A stretch of DNA of 51,805 nucleotides from a virus. Of this stretch, positions 6,486-13,954 are shown piece after piece. The notes beneath the pieces are model-generated. The model was given only the letters and a program-made list of their open reading frames with translations, was not told the DNA's origin and made no database searches. Every line of letters starts with the position of its first letter. The first letter of the stretch is position 1. The position numbers and the translations under genes are program-made. The stretch is taken from the IMG/VR virus record IMGVR_UViG_3300050821_001630, positions 1 through 51,805 of that record. One strand, 5' to 3'.

Positions 6486-6764
6486 ATGACACAAACATTT
6501 AAACAATGGAGTGAACAAGGTTATATTATCAAGAAAGGCAGCAAAAGCGTTGGTCGCAATGAAAAAGGAGAGCCTTTGTTTGCGGATAGCCAAATAACGG
6601 TCAAGCATGCTAAAATTTATACTTTATTTGGTGCGGCCTACTTTACAGAGCAATCGCCGGATGTTGGAATAGTAACGGCAGATTCAGGATTTGATAGTGA
6701 TTCAATAGCTGGACAGGAATTTGAAGCCTGTCGGAATGACCCGGATATTTCCAATTTTTGGTGA
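6486..6764 (+). CDS. 92-aa hypothetical protein
   Basis: No confident family. The N-terminal region (FKQWSEQGYIIKKGSKSV, then GRNEKGEPLF) loosely recalls the start of ArdC/LtrC-like antirestriction proteins, which have a W-x-x-x-G-x-x-x-x-K-G-x-K pattern. That is a weak resemblance and the protein is far shorter than ArdC. The C-terminal third is acidic (SGFDSDSIAGQEFE). It is not coupled to its neighbours. Confidence 0.6.
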   Translation: MTQTFKQWSEQGYIIKKGSKSVGRNEKGEPLFADSQITVKHAKIYTLFGAAYFTEQSPDVGIVTADSGFDSDSIAGQEFEACRNDPDISNFW

Positions 6765-6788
6765 CAGTGCGAGAAAGTATATTATTTT

Positions 6789-6875
6789 ATGAGAGAAAAA
6801 GATTTGCTTTTGAAAACTCTATACGATTTAGCTTATCCAATCACCCCGCCAGCGCAGGTAAAGAAAGAAATATGA
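6789..6875 (+). CDS. 28-aa peptide
   Basis: ATG 6789 to TGA 6873-6875, sharing ATGA with the next gene. Sequence runs MREKDLLLKTLYDLAYPITP and ends AQVKKEI. Supported mainly by the overlap pattern; it is short enough to be only a coupling leader. Confidence 0.35.
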   Translation: MREKDLLLKTLYDLAYPITPPAQVKKEI

Positions 6876-7036
6876 AAAAACTAAATCCAAAAAATACAGT
6901 CGAAAACACACAATACAATGAAGACAAACTAACCCGCGAATTTCTCTTAAGTTATTTAGACACCTATGAACAAGAGAAGTTTGAAGCACAAATAAACACC
7001 ATGTTTGCAATAGATGATTGGGATATATTTACATAA
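6872..7036 (+). CDS. 54-aa acidic hypothetical protein
   Basis: Starts at ATG 6872 (ATGA with the peptide before it); a longer in-frame reading from 6758 has poor composition and would cover the 28-residue gene. Acidic C-terminal helix (DTYEQEKFEAQINTMFAIDD). Function unknown. After it, 7037-7145 holds only a 12-codon frame at 7054, which I do not call. Confidence 0.5.
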   Translation: MKKLNPKNTVENTQYNEDKLTREFLLSYLDTYEQEKFEAQINTMFAIDDWDIFT

Positions 7037-7145
7037 CAAATACTAAATCCAACATGAACAACACAAAACAAAAACGTAAACTAAAAGACTAACGACAAGT
7101 AAGAAGGAATACAATACTTCAATTGAGTAAGGGTAAAAAATCCAC

Positions 7146-7243
7146 AAGTGTAGAAGGTAATCTTTGTATTGCTCTTGGTGGAGTGATGCAATGTAGTAAT
7201 CGTAATTACAACTATACCATTCTATAACCCTCTACCTTCACTT
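7146..7243. ncRNA. Inverted-repeat element upstream of the 207-aa gene's promoter
   Basis: AAGTG (7146-7150) and AAGGTA (7154-7159) pair with TACCTTCACTT (7233-7243), 11 pairs with a bulged TAG. Inside, ATTGC...GCAAT and GTAAT-CGTA-ATTAC form hairpins, giving the branched shape seen in the other arrays. It ends nine bases before the -24 box, so it is outside the sigma-54 transcript; it could be RNA from upstream readthrough or a protein-binding upstream site. Confidence 0.35.
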
Positions 7244-7252
7244 ATACAACCC

Positions 7253-7269
7253 TTGGCACGATTCTTGCT
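7253..7269 (+). promoter_or_regulatory. Sigma-54 promoter, consensus -24/-12
   Basis: TTGGCACGATTCTTGCT fits the sigma-54 consensus TGGCACG-N4-TTGCW at every position. GG at 7255-7256 and GC at 7267-7268. The predicted start is near 7280, giving an 85-base leader to the 207-residue gene. The activator encoded at 12650 is the obvious partner. Confidence 0.85.
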
Positions 7270-7364
7270 AAGAGTTACTTGTCTCTAAGTAAATAATCAA
7301 TTTCCTGTTAGATTAAATAAGCAGACATACAACTTGTCTCCTAACTAGAAAAACCACACAGTAT

Positions 7365-7988
7365 ATGTCAACAGAAGCACATAGTCACATAGCTCCAACA
7401 GCTCCTAAACCAGTTCTCGTAACTCGTAATGGAGTAACCAAACAGCTTGAACAGCAAGTTTTTGGTAAGAAAAGTCCGCTCAATGGTCACAAGTTCTATG
7501 CCCCAGTTCTTCGTCTTGCAACAGCCGAAGATGATTTGAAATGGGCTGGACTTGATTGGGTTATCAATGCAGTCAACAAAACAGCTCGCCGTATTTTTGC
7601 AGACATTTATACCGAGATTGTTTCTCCTGAAGTTCCGACAGAGATTAGTAAGAAATTTAAAGCAGATGGTATCTTTCCAATGGATGTATTTATCCATGAA
7701 GCAGAAGAGTTTACTTCTGGCTATCAAAAGATGTCTGACATTGAGACTGATTTGGAAGAACTATATGACCAGATTAATGCCTGTATTGAGAATCCCAAGT
7801 TTGGTGAAACCACTGATAATACTGAAGATGGCCCCAAAACTGAGGCTGCTCAAGAGCTTGAGGATACAATGAAGAAACTCAATGCTCAAGTTCGACCATT
7901 GAAGGCAACATATGCCTTGATGAAAGATAAGTATGCAGCGCGAGTTGCTGCTCGTAAAGCGAAAGAGGTTACGGCTAAGGCGGCTTAA
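7365..7988 (+). CDS. 207-aa protein, single-gene sigma-54 unit
   Basis: No family recognised. Residues 1-30 are a flexible Ala/Pro/Thr tail, 35-110 a mixed globular part (QQVFGKKSPLNGHKFYAPV, then GLDWVINAVNKTARRIF), and 115-200 a long acidic-to-basic helical region that should form a coiled coil (MSDIETDLEELYDQINACIE), ending in Lys/Ala repeats (AARVAARKAKEVTAKAA). It has the best sigma-54 promoter of the genome in front and an intrinsic terminator behind, so it is built for strong separate expression. A nucleoid-associated, DNA-binding or scaffolding role would fit the composition, but this is a guess. Confidence 0.82.
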   Translation: MSTEAHSHIAPTAPKPVLVTRNGVTKQLEQQVFGKKSPLNGHKFYAPVLRLATAEDDLKWAGLDWVINAVNKTARRIFADIYTEIVSPEVPTEISKKFKADGIFPMDVFIHEAEEFTSGYQKMSDIETDLEELYDQINACIENPKFGETTDNTEDGPKTEAAQELEDTMKKLNAQVRPLKATYALMKDKYAARVAARKAKEVTAKAA

Positions 7989-8016
7989 GTAGTTGTAGTT
8001 TAGTGTAAACAACAAG

Positions 8017-8053
8017 TTCCCTATTTAACTGTATAGTTGGATAGGGAATTTTT
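8017..8053 (+). terminator. Intrinsic terminator after the 207-aa gene
   Basis: TTCCCTAT 8017-8024 pairs perfectly with ATAGGGAA 8041-8048 and is followed by TTTTTATTT. It closes the sigma-54 unit; the following small genes need readthrough or another promoter, which I do not see. Confidence 0.8.
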
Positions 8054-8087
8054 ATTTGGACTAAACAAACAAAAAGAAAGGTAACAC

Positions 8088-8225
8088 ATGAAAATATTAC
8101 TACAACTTCATCTCACAAAATGGTATCTAACAATAGTTCACACACCACTAGAAAATATAAACGGAGCGATAAGTGATAAAGGATACAGATATTCCTTTCT
8201 GTGTTTTACTTTATTTGTTGAATGA
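8088..8225 (+). CDS. 45-aa protein of the WYLT family
   Basis: ATG 8088, stop shares ATGA with the next gene. Sequence has LLQLHLTKWYLTIVH near the start and YRYSFLCFTLF near the end. The gene at 8874 shows the same two blocks (HIHLNTWYLTMEH, NRYTFLCFT), so these are paralogues. They look like a small beta-rich fold; no outside family is recognised. Confidence 0.6.
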   Translation: MKILLQLHLTKWYLTIVHTPLENINGAISDKGYRYSFLCFTLFVE

Positions 8226-8701
8226 ATATAACTCTCCCACTCTCCGAACTAGTCTCTCTAGCACTAGGAGAAGACCCTCCCGATATATCAGGCAATCCAC
8301 AACTTCACCAAAGAACATGGTTTGCGCGGCCAATAAAACCACTCCTTGCGGAGATTATCATAGGTTTAACAGGTAATAAATCACACTGCTACATACAGTT
8401 TGCAGATGAACTATCACCACATCTAAAACAACCACTACTATGGGATTTAGCATCTTGGCAGACTCATCACGATATATGGAGTAGAGAAAAGATTGCTTCT
8501 GATAATAGACGGAAAGAACGTTTCATATTCGAGGCAAATGTTAAGATTCTCTCTAAGTGTATAGGATTAAGCACTGGGATGGACTTAGAATATTGTCTGA
8601 GGTCTGCGGAGAATTTATTAAGGAATAAGAAGAAAGCGGGTATGAACGTATTTCTAAGTGAACACAACAAAAAACTTATAACAAAAGCAGAGGATATATG
8701 A
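8222..8701 (+). CDS. 159-aa hypothetical protein
   Basis: Not recognised. It contains an acidic N-terminal third (LALGEDPPDISG), a central His/Trp-rich part (LLWDLASWQTHHDIWSREK) and a basic helical C-terminus. It is coupled by ATGA to the small protein before it and to the 59-residue gene after it, between two members of the WYLT set. Confidence 0.7.
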   Translation: MNITLPLSELVSLALGEDPPDISGNPQLHQRTWFARPIKPLLAEIIIGLTGNKSHCYIQFADELSPHLKQPLLWDLASWQTHHDIWSREKIASDNRRKERFIFEANVKILSKCIGLSTGMDLEYCLRSAENLLRNKKKAGMNVFLSEHNKKLITKAEDI

Positions 8702-8877
8702 AAAAAAGAGAAATGTCAACGAAAAGAACATTAATAATGGTTGCTGAAATAAAAGTTGATTCACTTGCTAGTAATACTAGCCTTAAAAAATATTTGATGT
8801 TACAAATGGCTAGGATGTTTGAAACAAGAGAGGGAAGTAAAAAATTAACAGTCAATGTTGCTGTTATAATCAAATGA
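8698..8877 (+). CDS. 59-aa hypothetical protein
   Basis: Starts at ATG 8698 and ends at 8877; both ends share ATGA with neighbours. Basic start (MKKREMSTKRTLIMV), then a beta-strand-rich pattern ending KKLTVNVAVIIK. Function unknown. The exact overlaps are the main support. Confidence 0.55.
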   Translation: MKKREMSTKRTLIMVAEIKVDSLASNTSLKKYLMLQMARMFETREGSKKLTVNVAVIIK

Positions 8878-9020
8878 TTATTTTAATTCATATACATTTA
8901 AACACATGGTATTTAACTATGGAACATTTTAAGCCATGTGATGAACAAAAAAATGTTATAGATACACACAATAGATATACGTTTCTTTGTTTTACTGTTG
9001 AAACAATCAAAAAGAAATGA
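8874..9020 (+). CDS. 48-aa protein of the WYLT family
   Basis: Second clear member of the family: HIHLNTWYLTMEHFK and NRYTFLCFTVE match the 45-residue protein at 8088. Coupled by ATGA to the gene before it and to the helicase after it (9017), so it may be co-expressed with the helicase in fixed ratio. Function unknown. Confidence 0.6.
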   Translation: MIILIHIHLNTWYLTMEHFKPCDEQKNVIDTHNRYTFLCFTVETIKKK

Positions 9021-11317
9021 AAAACACCATAGAAAAACAACAAGACAAGCAAAGAAAGAATCTCCAAATAATCCACAATGGAATTAAAGCTGCATATTCC
9101 TTTGGAGAGATGGAAAAAACTTGGGGTGGACTGTTCAAAAAGCTTGGTTACGATGACAAGTGGATTGATGATAACACAAACAGTATTTGGAATCACGATA
9201 TAAGTGATGCTGAAAATTGTCATCGATATCCATCACGCGATTCTGAATTAACATTTCCAGAACTAAAAGACTTTCTCCAAAAGCAAGTTGATGAACTTGA
9301 GAAGAAGTTAGTTGCCGAGCTTGGCGAGGCACAGTCCAGCGAAGTTGTCACGCCGTCCTCGGCGCCATCACAGCCCCAATCAAATGACTTATTGCTTCTT
9401 CACAAAGAATTACAACGTGAAGTTTTAGAAAAACAAACGGATAAAGCTTGTGAGATAGCAACCAAGAATGAGCCAAGTGATATTGTTTCTGAGGCCGCGC
9501 GAGCTATTTACTCTGCCGACAACAACTACGGACTCATAGAATCACCAAACGAAAACACATTTCTCTATTGGTTCCAGAAGAAAGCAACAGCAGAAATACT
9601 TCATAAAGTAGTTGTAGAAAAGAAGAGTGGCATTCTAGTTCTTGCTGGAACTGGCACTGGAAAAACATTTATAGCTGGCGCATTCTTTAGACGTCTAATG
9701 GATATGGGTTACCATGAGGATAAGACACTCTCTCATATCCCCTACTTATTCATTTCCAAGGCCACAATCGTAGAGCAAACTGGTAGAGTGATGAAGAAGC
9801 GATTTAATATTGAACCGAATGTTGATATGGAGATTATCAATATCGAGCAGTTGCGTAGTAAGAGAGGTGAAATGTGGCTCAAAAGAGAGCCTATAATCAT
9901 TGATGGCGAAGAACATGAAAAGTTTATCTGGAAGAAAGGAATGAATCCTTGCGTAGTTGGATTTGATGAATCTCAAGGAGCAAAGAATCCCGGCAGTAGC
10001 CAACATAAGTTCATGTGTGCTTATACAGAAATAAGAAAGAATGCAGTAATGGTTAGCTTTTCTGCGTCTCCTTTCGTTCGCGTCAGCGAAGCGAAATGTT
10101 TTGCAATATCAACTCATAGACCACTCGAGCATTTAGGCTTTCCACAAGGGACAGTGTTGAATGAAAATAACTGGAACTCCTATGCACATATAATTTGTGG
10201 AGATAAGAGTGACCCAGAAGATTATAACGAAGCAGCAGTTGAACGTCTGATGTCAGACTTAGACGATTATGTTGTTAGAGTTCGCGGAGTAAGACCTCAG
10301 TTTGAAGCACGAAATAGGGTCGAACTTGTAACTCCAAACCAAGAAGAATTTCTAGAATACACTAAAGCATGGCAGAAGTTTCAAGAAGAAAAAGCCAAGT
10401 TAGATATGGGAGCTTCCGAACATCCATTCGCGATTTTAACTGCATTCTCTATAGCCGCTGAAAGTATAAAGCATAAGCTATTTGCTAAGCGGCTTGATGA
10501 AGCAGTTCGGAATGGTTATGCAGTAGTCTTAGGAGTTAAGTGGAAGAAAACAATCATACTCACAGTAAGGGAACTTATAGAAACCTATAAGTGGAAGCGT
10601 TCAGATATATCTCTAATATGGGGTGGTGGTCAAACTGCTATGAACAAAAAGCAGAAAGCCAAAGCTAAGATGCGAATGATGGAGGATAAATTTAAGAAAG
10701 CAGGACTTGATGTCGAGGAAATGATGAAGGACTTAGACCTCGATAAGATAGAAGACTATGAACTCATTGGAGTTCCAAAAGAGTATGCTTTAGGGGCGCA
10801 GGATTTAACTGAACGGCAATCAGAGATTGATAATTTTCAGTCAGGTAAGAGTAAGTTTGCAATATTCACTTTCAAAGCAGGAGGTGTAGGGCTAAGTTTG
10901 CATCATACTGATGAATTAACAGAGTTCAAATGCCGTCGTAAAGAATCTGGATATGCACTTGAAGAAGATATACCTAAAGTTCCTACAAGACAGAGAAAGA
11001 CTTTTCTTGCTCCTTCTTATAGTGCAATAGAAATGGTTCAGGGTAGTGGTAGGGTGCCGCGACTTAATAGCTTGAGCTTCACTGAGCAAATCATGCTCTT
11101 CTATAAGAACACAATCGAAGAAGATATAGCACAAATAGTTAGTGTAAAATTCCGATGCTTGAGCAAGATATGTGGCGCACAGAGAGAATCGTGGGCTGAC
11201 TTTATTCTTGGCAAAAGAACAAAAGAAGAAGTAATAAAGACTACAGAAGGAGTTAAGGATGATACAGGGGAGATAGAACTTACTATAGAGAGTGAAGATG
11301 AAGAAGAAGCAGTATAA
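9017..11317 (+). CDS. SF2 (Snf2/DEAD-like) DNA helicase
   Basis: ATP-driven DNA translocase or helicase, probably for replication or recombination. Walker A AGTGTGKT is at about residues 212-219; motif II is DESQ near 317; motif III-like SASPF follows; in the second RecA domain motif V is FKAGGVGLSLH and motif VI is QGSGRVPR. The N-terminal 150 residues form a separate domain joined by a Ser/Pro/Gln linker (VVTPSSAPSQPQS) whose DNA is GC-richer and shares a 14-base hairpin with the 157-residue gene. With 766 residues it has a long insertion between motifs IV and V (Lys-rich, near residues 540-590). The DESQ box and QGSGR motif place it nearer to Snf2-like than to DnaB-like helicases. Confidence 0.88.
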   Translation: MKNTIEKQQDKQRKNLQIIHNGIKAAYSFGEMEKTWGGLFKKLGYDDKWIDDNTNSIWNHDISDAENCHRYPSRDSELTFPELKDFLQKQVDELEKKLVAELGEAQSSEVVTPSSAPSQPQSNDLLLLHKELQREVLEKQTDKACEIATKNEPSDIVSEAARAIYSADNNYGLIESPNENTFLYWFQKKATAEILHKVVVEKKSGILVLAGTGTGKTFIAGAFFRRLMDMGYHEDKTLSHIPYLFISKATIVEQTGRVMKKRFNIEPNVDMEIINIEQLRSKRGEMWLKREPIIIDGEEHEKFIWKKGMNPCVVGFDESQGAKNPGSSQHKFMCAYTEIRKNAVMVSFSASPFVRVSEAKCFAISTHRPLEHLGFPQGTVLNENNWNSYAHIICGDKSDPEDYNEAAVERLMSDLDDYVVRVRGVRPQFEARNRVELVTPNQEEFLEYTKAWQKFQEEKAKLDMGASEHPFAILTAFSIAAESIKHKLFAKRLDEAVRNGYAVVLGVKWKKTIILTVRELIETYKWKRSDISLIWGGGQTAMNKKQKAKAKMRMMEDKFKKAGLDVEEMMKDLDLDKIEDYELIGVPKEYALGAQDLTERQSEIDNFQSGKSKFAIFTFKAGGVGLSLHHTDELTEFKCRRKESGYALEEDIPKVPTRQRKTFLAPSYSAIEMVQGSGRVPRLNSLSFTEQIMLFYKNTIEEDIAQIVSVKFRCLSKICGAQRESWADFILGKRTKEEVIKTTEGVKDDTGEIELTIESEDEEEAV

Positions 11318-11322
11318 TAATT

Positions 11323-11793
11323 ATGAAAAAACAAACTAAAACAGTTGCAATGATGATAGCTAAGGTGTGGCAGTTGCATGACATGATAGCAAGGATAGAT
11401 CGTTATGTTATACAACACAATGTTGGTGGGGCAATGTGTGTTACGTTTCATCATAATGCTGAGCGTAAATTGATTGGAACAAGATGGAGTGACCAATATT
11501 ATGATTGTGATAATGCTCTTTCGCGAGAGACTTATTGTGAATATTCATATGAAGTTACTTCTAAAGGAATCTCGTTCAGGGGATACTCAACACATGAATT
11601 TAAAAATGGATGGTCACAGTGTTTAACTCATTGGTCAAATAGCGGTGATGATAATACGATATCACTATTAAATATTCCCAACAATCCTCCGCCAGATTAC
11701 AAAGGAACTATGTATCTTTTTCATCAAGAAAAAATTAGAGAAACACTATCTATACTTCCTGCGTGGGCTATAGCATGTATGTACCCGCAATAA
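11323..11793 (+). CDS. 156-aa hypothetical protein
   Basis: No family recognised. Basic N-terminus, many His, Tyr and Trp residues in the middle (CVTFHHNAERKLIG, YYDCDNALSRETYCEYSYE), and a hydrophobic C-terminus (SILPAWAIACMYP). It sits five bases after the helicase in the same direction. Confidence 0.65.
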   Translation: MKKQTKTVAMMIAKVWQLHDMIARIDRYVIQHNVGGAMCVTFHHNAERKLIGTRWSDQYYDCDNALSRETYCEYSYEVTSKGISFRGYSTHEFKNGWSQCLTHWSNSGDDNTISLLNIPNNPPPDYKGTMYLFHQEKIRETLSILPAWAIACMYPQ

Positions 11794-11796
11794 CCT

Positions 11797-12084
11797 ATGT
11801 TCTCCTTCAAAGACTTCTGTGAAGTTCAAACAGACAACCAACGATATGCTTGGTTTAATTTGGAAAAGAGATTTTATCATCATCTTTCTGATGAGGAAAG
11901 ATTACTAGTTCACGTTGAGGACTTCAGCAAAGAACCACTCCGATTATTTTACCCTCCAGATAAATACTGGAAATGTATGCCCAAAGAAGTAATACAACGA
12001 TTGTTAGTGAAAGCAGTAGAACAAGGTGATAGTGAAGAAATAATAAAACTAAAAAGAAAACTAAATGAAAAAGAAAACACGTAA
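11797..12084 (+). CDS. 95-aa hypothetical protein
   Basis: Not recognised. Aromatic-rich (RYAWFNLEKRFYHHLSDEE; PPDKYWKCMPKEV), with a charged helical C-terminus (EEIIKLKRKLNEKENT). It follows the previous gene after three bases and overlaps the next by 20 bases. Confidence 0.62.
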   Translation: MFSFKDFCEVQTDNQRYAWFNLEKRFYHHLSDEERLLVHVEDFSKEPLRLFYPPDKYWKCMPKEVIQRLLVKAVEQGDSEEIIKLKRKLNEKENT

Positions 12085-12217
12085 AAGAGTTCTATCAGAG
12101 TTTGAGATTGGTTTCATGGAAGGCCACCAAGCTGGATACTGGCTTTGCACAAGAGAGGTTGAAGTCTTTGTAAAGAAGTTACAAAATAAGTATAGAAAAA
12201 CGAAAGAAACAGTATGA
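12065..12217 (+). CDS. 50-aa basic hypothetical protein
   Basis: ATG 12065, stop shares ATGA with the next gene. Very basic at both ends (MKKKTRKRVL; KKLQNKYRKTKE) with a short central motif EIGFMEGHQAGYW. Function unknown. Confidence 0.5.
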   Translation: MKKKTRKRVLSEFEIGFMEGHQAGYWLCTREVEVFVKKLQNKYRKTKETV

Positions 12218-12552
12218 AAAAACACAACAAAGTAGTAGTTAATCTAAACAAAGTAGCTCATGCAGAGTTGTTATGGGTTACAGATAATAATGGAGTGAGG
12301 TTTGAGAGACATGCACCACTTAGACCTTATGTATTTAGTATTAATGGAACAATGTATTCCGAAAAAGAGTTTGTATTTGGAACTACTACATTGTTATTTG
12401 ACTTTGCAAAAACAAAAGGCTCCATTGATATTTGGTATCCTGAACTAACTCTAACATTTACAAAATACCACAAGCTAGTTTACACAGGAGATAAAGCACT
12501 ATCAATATGGAAAGAGTGGTGTGCTAAAATATTTGGAGGGAAAGGGAAATGA
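12214..12552 (+). CDS. 112-aa hypothetical protein
   Basis: Not recognised. Beta-rich pattern, with a basic start (MKKHNKVVVNLNKVAHAELL) and a basic end (AKIFGGKGK). Coupled by ATGA to the genes on either side, two genes ahead of the sigma-54 activator. Confidence 0.62.
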   Translation: MKKHNKVVVNLNKVAHAELLWVTDNNGVRFERHAPLRPYVFSINGTMYSEKEFVFGTTTLLFDFAKTKGSIDIWYPELTLTFTKYHKLVYTGDKALSIWKEWCAKIFGGKGK

Positions 12553-12653
12553 ATAGCATGACTTATACTGAATTATGTTTGTGGATATTAACTACTGAAG
12601 TATTTTATATCTGTTACATGCTGACATTAATTTATCTAAAGGAAAAGAAATGA
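12549..12653 (+). CDS. 34-aa membrane peptide coupled to the sigma-54 activator
   Basis: ATG 12549 to TGA 12651-12653; the ATGA overlaps the activator start at 12650. Mostly one hydrophobic segment (LCLWILTTEVFYICYMLTLI) ending YLKEKK. Because it is translated just ahead of the activator it could tether or modulate it at the membrane, as PspA-type partners do, but this is only a possibility from the coupling. Confidence 0.45.
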   Translation: MNSMTYTELCLWILTTEVFYICYMLTLIYLKEKK

Positions 12654-13570
12654 TATACGGACAAAAAGCACAACAACCAATCCCTGATACCCAACAAGAA
12701 TCTGCTTCTGTTATAGCAGAAAAGATTCGTAAGTTAAAAGCTCTAGTAGCCAACGATAATGAGGGTCAACTTACAGACTCTATAGTAAGATGGATTAACG
12801 ATAACAAGCTTCCGTTTACTTACGAGAAGTCGCTTAAGGAAGGTAAGTATGAACTCAAAAACATCCTCTCACGTGGAGAACAATTTCTACAACAGTTTAT
12901 AACAGTAGATGATGCCATGCTATCTATGAAGAAAGATGTTCGCAAGATGGCACAATCAAATCATGATGTTCTTATAACAGGTGAGACTGGAACTGGAAAA
13001 GAAATCATAGCACGCTCTATGATAGGCAATCGCGAGGGACAAATCCTAAGTATAAACTGTGCAGGACTTCCAGAAAATCTAATAGAAAGTGAACTCTTTG
13101 GCCATAGAAAAGGTTCATTTACTGGCGCAGAAAGTGATAAGAAAGGATTGTTTGTAGCTGCGCAAGACGGAATAGTATTTCTTGACGAGATAAATAGACT
13201 ACCTCTGCATTTACAGAGTAAGCTATTGCGTGCTCTACAAGATAAGAAAGTTAGACCTGTAGGTAGTAACAAAGAAGAGGATATTAACTGCAAGTTTGTT
13301 TGCGCTTCTAATCAGAATTTACTCAAGTTGTATGAGAATGGATTATTTCAAGGCGACCTCTATGCACGTATAAGTATGCTAGAGGTTGACTTATCACCAC
13401 TCAAAGAAAGAATGTGTGATGTAGTTCCAATAGCAGAAAGTATAGCTGGTGGAGCGAAGTTCTTGGAGAGATATAGAGATGATTTAACTTCTGGAAAGTT
13501 AGACTTACAATGGAATGTAAGAAGTATTCAACGACACATAACTCGGTATAATGTATTAGGGAGATTATAA
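12650..13570 (+). CDS. Sigma-54-dependent transcription activator (AAA+ core only)
   Basis: bEBP-type AAA+ ATPase that remodels sigma-54 RNA polymerase so that it can open promoters. Walker A is GETGTGKE (111-118); the sigma-54-contacting loop is GSFTGA (155-160), a Ser variant of GAFTGA, inside ESELFGHRKGSFTGAES; Walker B is VFLDE (176-180); sensor I region is CASNQ (218-222); the arginine-finger region is FQGDLYAR, with R240 kept and the usual first Arg replaced by Gln (Q234); sensor II is the NVRSIQR helix (289-295). The first 85 residues are a short helical domain, not a receiver or GAF domain. The protein ends at residue 306, just after sensor II, so the usual C-terminal Fis-type HTH is absent; it would act from solution. 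It lies in the early operon, 350 bases before a sigma-54 promoter. Confidence 0.93.
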   Translation: MIYGQKAQQPIPDTQQESASVIAEKIRKLKALVANDNEGQLTDSIVRWINDNKLPFTYEKSLKEGKYELKNILSRGEQFLQQFITVDDAMLSMKKDVRKMAQSNHDVLITGETGTGKEIIARSMIGNREGQILSINCAGLPENLIESELFGHRKGSFTGAESDKKGLFVAAQDGIVFLDEINRLPLHLQSKLLRALQDKKVRPVGSNKEEDINCKFVCASNQNLLKLYENGLFQGDLYARISMLEVDLSPLKERMCDVVPIAESIAGGAKFLERYRDDLTSGKLDLQWNVRSIQRHITRYNVLGRL

Positions 13571-13573
13571 AAT

Positions 13574-13888
13574 ATGAGTGAACCTGTGAATTATGACAAG
13601 CAAGAGTTAGAAGCAATGAGTCCAATGCAAGTATTGTGTATAGACAATAACACAACCTTTTATTGGGCAGATAATAACTTCAAAGTTCCCGGTGTATACT
13701 ATTGGGATGGAGTTGGAAACTGTCATGTGTTGAATGAAATAAAAGGACTACAGAAAGAGAATACGCGCATGGCACTTCTACTTAAACGTATTGAAGAAGA
13801 ATGTGATGGAGGTGATGGAACTATTGATGCAACTGCCTTAGAGAAGTTCCAGAATCGTATAAATGGAATATTGAAAGGCGAATGTTAG
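13574..13888 (+). CDS. 104-aa hypothetical protein downstream of the activator
   Basis: Not recognised. N-terminal part is beta-rich and aromatic (MQVLCIDNNTTFYWADNN; VPGVYYWDGVG), the C-terminal part a charged coiled-coil-like helix (LQKENTRMALLLKRIEEE). It starts three bases after the activator's stop, so it could be a regulator of it. A hairpin CCTATT/AATAGG (13897-13915) lies between its stop and the -24 box of the next promoter. Confidence 0.65.
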   Translation: MSEPVNYDKQELEAMSPMQVLCIDNNTTFYWADNNFKVPGVYYWDGVGNCHVLNEIKGLQKENTRMALLLKRIEEECDGGDGTIDATALEKFQNRINGILKGEC

Positions 13889-13926
13889 AGTATATTCCTA
13901 TTGTATATGAATAGGTATAACAGCAC

Positions 13927-13943
13927 TTGGCACACTTCTTGCT
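13927..13943 (+). promoter_or_regulatory. Sigma-54 promoter of the RNA array and replication operon
   Basis: TTGGCACACTTCTTGCT: TGGCAC and TTGCT are perfect, GG (13929-13930) to GC (13941-13942) spacing is 12. The same 17 bases occur at the capsid promoter on the other strand (47118-47134). The predicted start is about 13954, one base before the first helix of RNA array C. Confidence 0.88.
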
Positions 13944-13954
13944 TACAATATCCT

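Noticed and set aside
7054-7092. 12-codon frame after the 54-aa gene
   Set aside because: Too short and almost all Lys/Asn; AT-rich DNA gives such frames by chance.
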